NCBI GenBank assembly: GCA_946407715.1
Contig: CAMJPH010000106.1
Location: 1-5,544 of the forward strand
Source: an uncultured Bacteroidales bacterium
GTDB taxonomy: Bacteria > Bacteroidota > Bacteroidia > Bacteroidales > WCHB1-69
Reading direction: 5' to 3'
DNA length: 5,544 nt
Positions 1 to 5,544 of the stretch are shown piece after piece. The number at the start of each line of letters is the position of its first letter. Position 1 is the first letter of the stretch. A program made the position numbers and the translations under genes. Under the pieces are notes generated by a model that did not search any database, was not told where the DNA came from, and worked only from the letters and a program-made list of their open reading frames with translations.

Positions 1-210
1 ATCCGAGTGAACGGATATCATCGGAATTGGTGAACGGGTATCGCCGGAATACGCAAAAATCATATCTCTATTGGTACGGATCTGTTCTACAGGTGCATTT
101 TTGAAAGCAGTACAAATCTCAGAAGCAACGCCACCATAAACTGCACGTTTTATTTTCAATAACGCGGAAAGCCTCTCTCTGAAAGAGGTTATACTAATAA
201 AGTGAATCAT
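1..210 (-). CDS. Unrecognised protein, N-terminal 70 residues (runs off left edge)
   Basis: This frame opens with ATG at 210-208, sharing one base with the TAA stop of the preceding gene (TAATG), and stays open for 70 codons to the window edge, so the C-terminus is missing. The visible product begins MIHFISITSFRERLSALLK and ends at the edge with PMISVHSD. It has a basic, probably helical N-terminal third (FRERLSALLKIKR), then a mixed segment containing VEQIRTNRDMI. I see no signal peptide, membrane segment or catalytic motif. The coding call rests on the long open frame and on the coupling to the gene before it. The same TAATG arrangement occurs at the dinD-hsdR junction in this window. It should be transcribed from the promoter near 734-764. 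A small toxin or other effector encoded second in a two-gene cassette is one possibility, but no residue proves it. The last 50 nt overlap an imperfect direct repeat read in two different frames, which weakens the coding case slightly. Confidence 0.55.
   Translation of the reverse strand, partial: MIHFISITSFRERLSALLKIKRAVYGGVASEICTAFKNAPVEQIRTNRDMIFAYSGDTRSPIPMISVHSD
7..50. repeat. Imperfect tandem direct repeat, 2 x 21 bp, period 23
   Basis: Positions 7-27 and 30-50 match at 18 of 21 bases. Both begin GTGAACGG and end CGGAAT, and they are separated by 2 nt. The three differences are all transitions (A/G, A/G, T/C). The period of 23 is not a multiple of three, so the copies are read in different frames by the minus-strand open frame covering them and do not form a protein repeat. 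No third copy is visible to the right, and position 1 cuts off the view to the left. It could be a protein-binding or recombination site, or a chance duplication. Confidence 0.5.
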
Positions 211-698
211 TAGTTTTCTGTCAGTTTTGAGAAATCGAGTCTTCCAATCATTTGCATCGTTTCATTTAACGATGGATTCATCGGCCCTTTTACCCGAAAT
301 GCAATGATGTCGTGTTCTAACTCTTCCAAATCAGCTATTTGGAGAGAAAGACGTTCCAGTTGGGTTGCGTATTTCTCATAGGTCTGGCTATCTTGTTTCA
401 ATGATTTCAAAGTATCGATCAAAAGACTCAATTCAGCTCCAAACATACGATAGTTTTCCTCCGTAATTGTCAGGAAATCCTCATGTAGTTGGTTATATAA
501 CCCATCTACATCATTTAAAAGTCGTGACATCTCTCCTCGTTTTTCAACAAACAAAGGGGAAGCCATACGCATCCGTATGTCAAAGGCGCGACGACTTATC
601 AATCCGATACGTTGAGATATGACTTCTGTTTGGCACATAACTGATCCTATATCAGCGGCAAAAATACAATTATTTTCATAAGTACTAATGTTTGTCAT
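210..698 (-). CDS. Unrecognised 162-aa helical protein, first gene of a two-gene unit
   Basis: I do not recognise this protein. It is soluble-looking, with no signal peptide or membrane segment. An arginine-rich region lies near residues 29-45 (including SRRAFDIRMRM). From about residue 55 to 132 it is rich in Leu, Glu, Lys and Gln with few helix breakers, ending in a likely coiled coil around residues 91-130 (for example LERLSLQIADLEELEHD). The frame also contains an ATG at 722-720 that would add eight residues. I prefer the ATG at 698-696 because the promoter -7 box lies at 734-741. The upstream ATG would then have a leader of only a few bases. The downstream one has a leader of about 30 nt ending in the A-rich stretch typical of Bacteroidota start sites. 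The TAA stop overlaps the ATG of the next gene by one base, implying coupled translation. A regulator or antitoxin-like partner of that gene is conceivable but unproven. GC content is lower than in hsdR (about 40-47% in two lines I counted). Confidence 0.75.
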   Translation of the reverse strand: MTNISTYENNCIFAADIGSVMCQTEVISQRIGLISRRAFDIRMRMASPLFVEKRGEMSRLLNDVDGLYNQLHEDFLTITEENYRMFGAELSLLIDTLKSLKQDSQTYEKYATQLERLSLQIADLEELEHDIIAFRVKGPMNPSLNETMQMIGRLDFSKLTEN

Positions 699-733
699 TG
701 TTTTTTGTTTTAGGTTTAACATAATTGAGGTGG

Positions 734-764
734 CAAAGATACAACAAACTCAAGTATCTGTCAA
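734..764 (-). promoter_or_regulatory. Bacteroides-type sigma promoter for the left two-gene unit
   Basis: On the minus strand, TATCTTTG (plus 734-741) is an exact match to the Bacteroidota -7 consensus TAnnTTTG. A TTG (plus 762-764, in the context TATTGAC) lies exactly 20 nt upstream and fits the -33 element of the same promoter class. It sits in an AT-rich spacer just before the 162-aa gene and points towards it. The predicted start of transcription is a few bases downstream, near 727-730. This would put the left unit under its own control instead of relying on read-through from the restriction operon, and it argues for ATG 698 over ATG 722. I see no clear operator palindrome around it. Confidence 0.8.
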
Positions 765-881
765 TAGTTTTGCGAATTTTCACATCTTATTGGTTGTTAA
801 ATGGTTATGCGATTTATTTTTATAATTCATTTCCAAATAGTTAATTTTACGAGCGAGATTTCGCCGGAAAACAAGGGATTT

Positions 882-911
882 AACGCTGGAGTCTGCGAAT
901 TGCCAGCTGTT
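882..911 (-). terminator. Possible terminator hairpin after the metallopeptidase gene
   Basis: Reading the minus strand, AAC-A-GCTGG pairs with CCAGC-GTT, giving an eight-pair stem with one bulged A and a 13-nt loop. It starts 28 nt after the metallopeptidase stop codon, where the restriction operon would be expected to end. The following bases include only a short, interrupted T-run (TTGTTTT, after about ten other bases), so it is a poor intrinsic terminator by the usual criteria. It could instead protect the 3' end of the transcript. The position is the main argument. Confidence 0.3.
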
Positions 912-938
912 GTTTCAGTTTGAGAAATAATGTCCACA

Positions 939-1646
939 TCACCGCATCATCCTCTCCAACTTCGTCTTCCACTTCTCCCATTGGGGCATCTCCTTGCTTA
1001 GCAAAGCATAAAACTCTTTCGTGTGGTTGCGATGTACCAAATGGCACAATTCATGGGTAATAACATATTCAATACAGCAACGTGGCGCACCTATCAATCT
1101 GGGGTTTAAAAAGATGTTGCCCTCAGGCGTGCAATAGCCCCAACGCTTCTCCATTTTCCTGACTGTCATGCTTTTTGGCCGAACGCCATAGGCGGTGAAT
1201 TGTTCAATGATGGGTTGGGCATATTCCGCAAACTTGATTTTTGCTCGTTCCCGATACCATTCTTGCAGCACCTTGCCGGCCTCCTCTTTGTTTTGACATT
1301 CTATTTCAAGGATGTTGTTCTGATAATGAACCTGATTTACTTCTCCTTCTTTGATCCGCAGCATATACTGTCTGCCTAAATAGAGATGCGACTCCCCGCC
1401 AATATACTGCCTTTCGGTTGTTGGCGTGCCAAACGATTCAAAATAGCGTCGCTGACGGAGAATCCACGCGGCACGGTGACACACTTTTTTTTGGATGTCC
1501 TCAAGCGTTGCATCAACGGGCGCTTTCAGCGTGACGGAACCATCAGGATGAACCGTGATGCCTAACGTTTTACGCTGTGCATACTCGATTTCGTACTCGA
1601 TGAGGGTGGAACCATAAGTGATGCTATCCTTTTTTACCGTATCCAT
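939..1646 (-). CDS. YgjP-type M48-like zinc metallopeptidase (DUF45 / SprT-like)
   Basis: Predicted cytoplasmic metal-dependent hydrolase of the YgjP family (PF01863), 235 aa as called here. The N-terminal half carries the family signature RKTLGITVHPDGSVTLKAP near residues 25-43. The C-terminal half has RWGYC (168-172), NIFLNPRL (177-184) and the catalytic centre HELCH (His198, Glu199, His202), with His208 as the likely third zinc ligand and a following F. There is no signal peptide or membrane segment. Another in-frame ATG at 1667 would add seven residues (MCRCGQD). I prefer ATG 1646 because family similarity begins later and the overlap with hsdR is shorter (13 nt instead of 34), but this is not settled. 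It is the last gene of the dinD-hsdR operon and probably translationally coupled to hsdR. YgjP-like genes are often found beside hsdR. Their substrate is unknown, and a role in turnover or processing of restriction subunits is inference. An A8 run (plus-strand T8 at 1485-1492) lies within the gene. Confidence 0.9.
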   Translation of the reverse strand: MDTVKKDSITYGSTLIEYEIEYAQRKTLGITVHPDGSVTLKAPVDATLEDIQKKVCHRAAWILRQRRYFESFGTPTTERQYIGGESHLYLGRQYMLRIKEGEVNQVHYQNNILEIECQNKEEAGKVLQEWYRERAKIKFAEYAQPIIEQFTAYGVRPKSMTVRKMEKRWGYCTPEGNIFLNPRLIGAPRCCIEYVITHELCHLVHRNHTKEFYALLSKEMPQWEKWKTKLERMMR

Positions 1647-4600
1647 ATCTTGGCCACATCTACACATCCGTCAATAATAACATCCATATCACTGAAGGCG
1701 AAATTCACATTGTACTTTCGTTTGATGTTGTCAATCAGCTCATCCTCCAGTTCGATTTTTATCCGTCCGATGGTGTCGCTTTTTGATTGCCAATCCACCA
1801 AGACGGAGCCATCCACAATGACCGCCCGACGAATGATTTCATCAAAAGCGTAGGCAGTTGCTAAAGCCATCTCCTTGACAGGCATGTCGGGGAAAAGCCG
1901 CTTGTAGTTTTCCAAAGCGATGCCGAAATAGGCCTTCGCCGCGTTGTTGTGTTCCAACTCTTCTGGCAAATCGCTGTCGGTGTGGTTCAACACATCCTCC
2001 TTGTACTGCATCATCTTCTCCAAATATTCGTTGTCAGTCAAGCGACCTTGCTCGTAGAGCTCAATGGTCTCCTTGATGAGTTGAGAGAACTTCTTGTAAA
2101 AAGCTGGATCGGAATCCATATTTTCATTGATGTATTTGGCCGTGCGCGTGGCGATGGTGTCGGCTTTGGCGGCAGAGCCCACCACGCTGTCCACCTCTTT
2201 CTGGAAATTATCTTTATCGAAGATGTTGACCAAATTGGTGATTACCTTCACGGCATCGCTTTCCACATGGTGGTTGACAAGTTTCTCGATGCGTGCTTCG
2301 TATTTTTTGTAGTCAATAGTATCTGAATAGCGAAGCTGCACGGCAGTACGGAGTTTGGAGAACATATTGAGGTCGTCCTTGTATATCTGGATAGTTTTGG
2401 CATCCGTATTTTCGTGAAATTCCTTGGTGGAAAGAGCCAGTTGCAGCACCGATGAGAAAGCAGTAAGGCGGTCGTAGAATTCGTGGCGGCGGTCCTCCAT
2501 ACGCAACGACTGGGCGTAAGCCTCCAAATCGCGTTTGTTGGGAATCATCTTGAACAAATCCCAAAGGTCGGAATGGCGTTGCGGAAGCTCTGCAATCTTG
2601 TCACTGACAGGTATAAGTGTATCGAGGAATACCTGACGGTCATCCTCATCGTATTCTGAATAGATGCTCAAGGCGTTATCCAATTCCCGCAAAACGCCAT
2701 AGTAATCAATGATGTAACCGTAATCTTTTCCTTCGCAGGTGCGGTTCACTCGGGCAACGGCCTGCAGTAAGGTGTGGTCTTTGAGGTTGCGGTCAAGGTA
2801 CATCACCGCTACCTTTGGTTCATCGAACCCGGTCAGCAGCTTGTCCACCACAATCATGATTTCGGGATTCTCTTGGTATTTGAAACGGGCTATCAGGTTT
2901 TCCTGATACTTTTGCGGGGTACCATGCTCGTCCATCATCCGCTTCCAGAACTCCTTGACTTCCTGCGCCGTATCCCCGTAAGCGGTCTCTTCGCCTTCGC
3001 GGTCGTCAGGTGCGGTGATTAACACTTCGGAAGCGAGTTTTCCAATTTCATCAAGATATTTCTTGTAGTGAATGGCCACTTTTTTCTTGGGAGTGACCAA
3101 CATCGCCTTGAAGCCGGTATTCTGCCAGTTTTCCGTGAAATGCTTCGTGATGTCATGTGCGATGGAGAAGATGCGCTGCTCCGTCTGGTTGAGAATATCC
3201 GTGCGGGAGAACTTCTTTTTCATGTCGGTGGACTGATACGGGGTGAGGTCTTCGCACACGCGGTCGAAGAAGCTGTCGATGGGGCCTTCGTTCACCGACT
3301 GCGGCACAATGCGCCCTTCGTAGAGCAGTGGCACAACCGCCTTGTCCTCAACGGCTTGCTTCACGGTATAGACGGGTTTGATGATGCCGCCGAAAGTGCG
3401 GGCGGTGTTCTTGTCCTTCTTCATCAGCGGGGTGCCTGTAAAGGCAATCTTGCAGGCGTTGGGCAGCACCCGGTTCATCTGCACGGCTAACTCCTTGTAC
3501 TGGCTGCGGTGCGCTTCGTCAATCAAGATGAAGATGTTGGGATTGTCAAGCGGGCGCTTGATTTTTTTGATGGCCGTGGCAAACTTGTTGATGACGGTGG
3601 TGAGGACCGCATCGGTGTCGCTTTCCAACAGATCCACCAACCGCTGGCCCGTGGTGGCGTTCTCCACCTCTTTGCCGCACTTTCGGAAAGTCTTGGTGAT
3701 TTGACTGTCGAGGTCGGTGCGGTCGGTCACCAAAACGATACGGGGGTTGGGAATGCTCGGCTCCTGCGCTATCTTTTGCGCCAACATCACCATGGTCAGC
3801 GATTTGCCGCTGCCCTGCGTGTGCCACACCACGCCTCCGTTGCGATGCCCCGCCTCGATGGTTTTCACCCGTTCCACAGTCTCTTTCACCGTGAAGAATT
3901 GCTGGTAGCGGGCCAGTTTCTTGATACCGGCATCGTAAATGGTGAAGTGGTACATCAGCTCCATTAACCGTTCGGGGCGACAAAGGTTGTATAGATATTC
4001 GTCCTGCGGGGTTATTTCTCTGTCATCCACAAGGTCTTGCAAAACCCGTCGATGCTCCTGTTCGGTTTCCCTGTTGGGGAACATCTCGTGCCATTTGTTC
4101 CAGAATTGTGCCGGCGAGCCGGTGGTGGCATAGCTGCCGAAACTGTTGCCGATAGCTAACAGCAGGGCGCTATAGACATACAGACTGCGGATACCGTCTT
4201 CTTTTTGGTTGCGCAGATGCTGCGAGATAGCCTGCTCTTCCGCCCCTTTGACATCGGGACGTTTGCACTCAATGACCACCAACGGGATGCCGTTCACGAA
4301 GAGCACGATGTCGGGACGATAGGTGTCGTTCATGCCAGTCCGCATGACGGCAAATTCCTCCGTGACGTGAAACACGTTGTTCTCGGGATGTTGCCAGTCG
4401 ATGTAGCGCATCGTGTAGCTCTTCTTGTCGCCGTCGATGCTTTGCTCGAAAGCCTTGCCGAGGGTAAGCATATTATACACCGTTTCATTGGCGCTGATGT
4501 AGCCGCCTTCCATCGGCACATTGCGCATAGCGGCGACGCCGTTCTCGATGTTCTGTTCCGAAAACCGCGCCTCGCTGTGGCTACCGATGCGGATGGAGTT

Positions 4601-4771
4601 CAGATTGCGCAGCTGTTGCCGCAAAATGTCTTCCAGCAGCACATAGGAGGTCTTCCCACCGCGCAACTCCAATGCTTCCTCTTGCGAGAGGTGCTGGTAA
4701 CCCAGCTTCTGCAGTAGCTCCAAAGCTGGTCGTTGGCTGATGTCGTTTTCTTTGAAGGAGATTCGTTCCAT
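1634..4771 (-). CDS. hsdR: Type I restriction enzyme R subunit (endonuclease and DNA translocase)
   Basis: HsdR is the motor and nuclease subunit of a type I restriction enzyme. With HsdM and HsdS it translocates unmodified DNA using ATP and cuts at a distance. The 1045 aa are full length for the family. A PD-(D/E)xK nuclease occupies roughly residues 140-210, with Asp154 (RPDIVLF), Glu168 and Lys170 (VIECK). The superfamily 2 motor follows: Walker A TQGSGKS (318-324), motif Ia near IVLVTDRTDL (345-354), DEAH (418-421), motif III FTGTP (444-448), motif V DKLLTGFDEP (643-652) and motif VI QAVARVNR (670-677). A helical C-terminal region of about 350 residues would contact the methylase core. 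All nuclease and helicase residues expected are present, so it should be active. The ATG overlaps the dinD stop (TAATG) and is preceded by an A-rich stretch. The hsdR 3' end overlaps the next gene. GC is locally high near the Walker region (about 63% in one line). No hsdM or hsdS is visible here. Confidence 0.98.
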   Translation of the reverse strand: MERISFKENDISQRPALELLQKLGYQHLSQEEALELRGGKTSYVLLEDILRQQLRNLNSIRIGSHSEARFSEQNIENGVAAMRNVPMEGGYISANETVYNMLTLGKAFEQSIDGDKKSYTMRYIDWQHPENNVFHVTEEFAVMRTGMNDTYRPDIVLFVNGIPLVVIECKRPDVKGAEEQAISQHLRNQKEDGIRSLYVYSALLLAIGNSFGSYATTGSPAQFWNKWHEMFPNRETEQEHRRVLQDLVDDREITPQDEYLYNLCRPERLMELMYHFTIYDAGIKKLARYQQFFTVKETVERVKTIEAGHRNGGVVWHTQGSGKSLTMVMLAQKIAQEPSIPNPRIVLVTDRTDLDSQITKTFRKCGKEVENATTGQRLVDLLESDTDAVLTTVINKFATAIKKIKRPLDNPNIFILIDEAHRSQYKELAVQMNRVLPNACKIAFTGTPLMKKDKNTARTFGGIIKPVYTVKQAVEDKAVVPLLYEGRIVPQSVNEGPIDSFFDRVCEDLTPYQSTDMKKKFSRTDILNQTEQRIFSIAHDITKHFTENWQNTGFKAMLVTPKKKVAIHYKKYLDEIGKLASEVLITAPDDREGEETAYGDTAQEVKEFWKRMMDEHGTPQKYQENLIARFKYQENPEIMIVVDKLLTGFDEPKVAVMYLDRNLKDHTLLQAVARVNRTCEGKDYGYIIDYYGVLRELDNALSIYSEYDEDDRQVFLDTLIPVSDKIAELPQRHSDLWDLFKMIPNKRDLEAYAQSLRMEDRRHEFYDRLTAFSSVLQLALSTKEFHENTDAKTIQIYKDDLNMFSKLRTAVQLRYSDTIDYKKYEARIEKLVNHHVESDAVKVITNLVNIFDKDNFQKEVDSVVGSAAKADTIATRTAKYINENMDSDPAFYKKFSQLIKETIELYEQGRLTDNEYLEKMMQYKEDVLNHTDSDLPEELEHNNAAKAYFGIALENYKRLFPDMPVKEMALATAYAFDEIIRRAVIVDGSVLVDWQSKSDTIGRIKIELEDELIDNIKRKYNVNFAFSDMDVIIDGCVDVAKIWIR

Positions 4772-4791
4772 TATTTCTTCTTTTTATTTTC
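4771..4791 (-). promoter_or_regulatory. A-rich translation start region of hsdR inside the dinD 3' end
   Basis: Just before the hsdR ATG the minus strand reads AAAATAAAAAGAAGAAATA then ATG. These bases are also the last codons of dinD, encoding its lysine tail (NKKKK, stop). Bacteroidota genes commonly start after A-rich leaders without a strong Shine-Dalgarno sequence, so the lysine codons probably serve as the ribosome loading site. Together with the TAATG overlap this supports the chosen hsdR start and suggests that terminating ribosomes reinitiate. Confidence 0.55.
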
Positions 4792-5544
4792 CAAAGCTTT
4801 CTTTTCCTCGCTTTTCAGACGGCGTTCCACTTTCTTCACATCTTCGGCGGGCGGAAGGTTTTCGGGAACGATGCCGCGTTCCAGCAGTATTTTTCTTACC
4901 GCCTGATTGTTGTCCACGTGTTCTTTGGTGATGGCCGGTTCGCCCTGCAGATCTTTGGATTGCACATTCACATTGGTCATTTCTGCGGCGAAATCCTTGG
5001 CTTTGATACTGATGGTGGGCAGGAAATCGGCCACAGGGCGGTTGTCAGGCACGCCCATTTTGGTTTTCATCTGTTGGGTGGAGAGATGGAACAGTGCTTG
5101 GTCGCCTTTCGACCGGATATTGGCAAACCCTTTGTCGTTCACTCCTCTTTCGTAGAGTATGCCGGAGAGTTTTTTCTCGGTTTCCTGCAGTTTGGCTCGT
5201 GCTTTCACACGTTCAGCTTCTTGAAGCCGTTGTTCGATAAGTTCCGCCCTGCGGGTCTGAACGGCGAAATATGTCTGAGCGAAAGCGATTTGCGGTTTGC
5301 GGGGGTCTCCGTTCTGGGCTATCAGATAGCAGGCATAGCGGGTTAAGAGAATGTCATCTATCTCTTTTTCAGCACCTTTCGGCATGGGTATCGTTTTGCT
5401 GACGTCAGCAAAATGATCGGTTAGTTTTTGTCCTGCGTTATTGCAGGCTTCTTTAGCTTTGTCAACAGCATTCATGAAGTTGCGCCATTGGGTATATCCC
5501 AATATGGGATACAAATCCCGTGCGCTCCAGCATTCAACATTCTC
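4771..5544 (-). CDS. dinD: DinD-like protein (DNA damage-inducible protein D), 5' end missing
   Basis: The frame is open to the right edge (257 codons visible plus TAA), so the start lies outside. The TTG at 5514 is an internal leucine, because upstream codons encode a continuous match to DinD ([12 protein letters not shown]). Against E. coli DinD (274 aa) about 16 N-terminal residues are missing. The visible N-terminal part resembles a Bro-N-like fold (WSARDL to KAKEAC, residues 6-33). The most diagnostic block is near residues 65-100 ([16 protein letters not shown] then [11 protein letters not shown]). A charged, probably coiled-coil stretch (about 100-130) follows, then [10 protein letters not shown] and [11 protein letters not shown] (167-191), and a lysine-rich tail. 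E. coli DinD is SOS-induced and reported to inhibit RecA-mediated strand exchange and disassemble RecA filaments. Whether this homologue does the same is unknown. DinD relatives are often found inside type I restriction loci, as here. The upstream region that could show an SOS operator is not in the window. Confidence 0.92.
   Translation of the reverse strand, partial: ENVECWSARDLYPILGYTQWRNFMNAVDKAKEACNNAGQKLTDHFADVSKTIPMPKGAEKEIDDILLTRYACYLIAQNGDPRKPQIAFAQTYFAVQTRRAELIEQRLQEAERVKARAKLQETEKKLSGILYERGVNDKGFANIRSKGDQALFHLSTQQMKTKMGVPDNRPVADFLPTISIKAKDFAAEMTNVNVQSKDLQGEPAITKEHVDNNQAVRKILLERGIVPENLPPAEDVKKVERRLKSEEKKALENKKKK

Noticed and set aside
172..189. Small hairpin CCTCT/AGAGG near the start of the left partial gene
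   Set aside because: It is only five pairs, inside an open frame, and has no T-tract, so it is not a credible terminator or riboswitch.
659..666. Second minus-strand TAnnTTTG (TATTTTTG) inside the 162-aa gene
   Set aside because: There is no TTG at the expected distance upstream, and it lies within coding sequence.
765..772. Plus-strand TAGTTTTG in the spacer as a promoter for rightward transcription
   Set aside because: No -33 element lies 19-21 nt upstream, and no plus-strand gene follows.
880..939. 19-codon frame starting at ATG 939 in the metallopeptidase stop (TGATG)
   Set aside because: It is too short to support. It overlaps the possible terminator hairpin, and the product (basic, Leu/Gln-rich) is not recognisable.
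1485..1492. Homopolymer run of eight (A8 in the coding strand) as a phase-variation switch for the metallopeptidase
   Set aside because: The run simply encodes Gln-Lys-Lys in frame. Eight bases is modest, and no other sign of a contingency locus is present.
2787..2817. Plus-strand TTG-N20-TACCTTTG inside hsdR, resembling an antisense Bacteroides promoter
   Set aside because: It fits the consensus spacing, but it lies in the strongly constrained region between helicase motifs V and VI, and no sensible transcript target lies downstream. Chance is likely without 5'-end mapping.
2774..4717. Several long plus-strand open frames of 60-170 codons opposite hsdR
   Set aside because: They lie entirely antisense to a gene with all motifs intact. 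They look like shadows of its codon pattern, with no recognisable domains and no promoter or ribosome site supporting them.
5512..5514. TTG at 5514 as the start codon of the dinD-like gene
   Set aside because: The frame remains open to the window edge, and the upstream codons encode WSARD, a conserved part of DinD. The TTG is an internal leucine and the true start is off the edge.

Overview
The window most likely comes from a member of the Bacteroidota, probably Bacteroidales. The best support is a near-perfect Bacteroides-type promoter (TTG, 20-nt spacer, TATCTTTG) at about 734-764. Start codons are preceded by A-rich stretches instead of Shine-Dalgarno sequences, and the intergenic DNA is very AT-rich. 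The protein sequences agree with this assignment but do not prove it. Every gene I can support lies on the minus strand, so transcription runs from position 5544 towards position 1.

Right-hand block (5544 to about 880): the distal part of a type I restriction-modification operon. In transcription order it holds a dinD-like gene whose first codons lie beyond the right edge, a complete hsdR (1045 aa, restriction and translocase subunit), and a YgjP-type zinc metallopeptidase. dinD and hsdR share one base in a TAATG junction. The hsdR end overlaps the metallopeptidase start by 13 or 34 nt, depending on the start used. Such tight packing implies one transcript with coupled translation. HsdM and HsdS, which HsdR needs in order to act, are not in the window and are expected upstream beyond 5544. 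An imperfect hairpin at 882-911 may end this transcript, but its T-tract is weak.

Spacer (about 699-938, 240 nt): AT-rich (one 60-nt line is about 25% GC). It holds the possible terminator and the promoter of the next unit. I see no convincing gene in it.

Left-hand block (1-764): a separate transcription unit with its own promoter. It has two genes joined by another TAATG overlap: a 162-aa helical protein I do not recognise, and an unrecognised gene whose first 70 codons run off the left edge. Their lower GC and their position just after a restriction operon fit an accessory or defence neighbourhood, but their function is unknown. A 21-bp imperfect direct repeat (18/21 identical, period 23) lies at the extreme left edge.

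How the genes may work together: HsdR would cut foreign DNA as part of a HsdR-HsdM-HsdS complex. The DinD relative could act on RecA or on DNA ends made by restriction. The peptidase could process or turn over a protein, possibly a restriction subunit. The last two roles are inferences from gene order and family knowledge.
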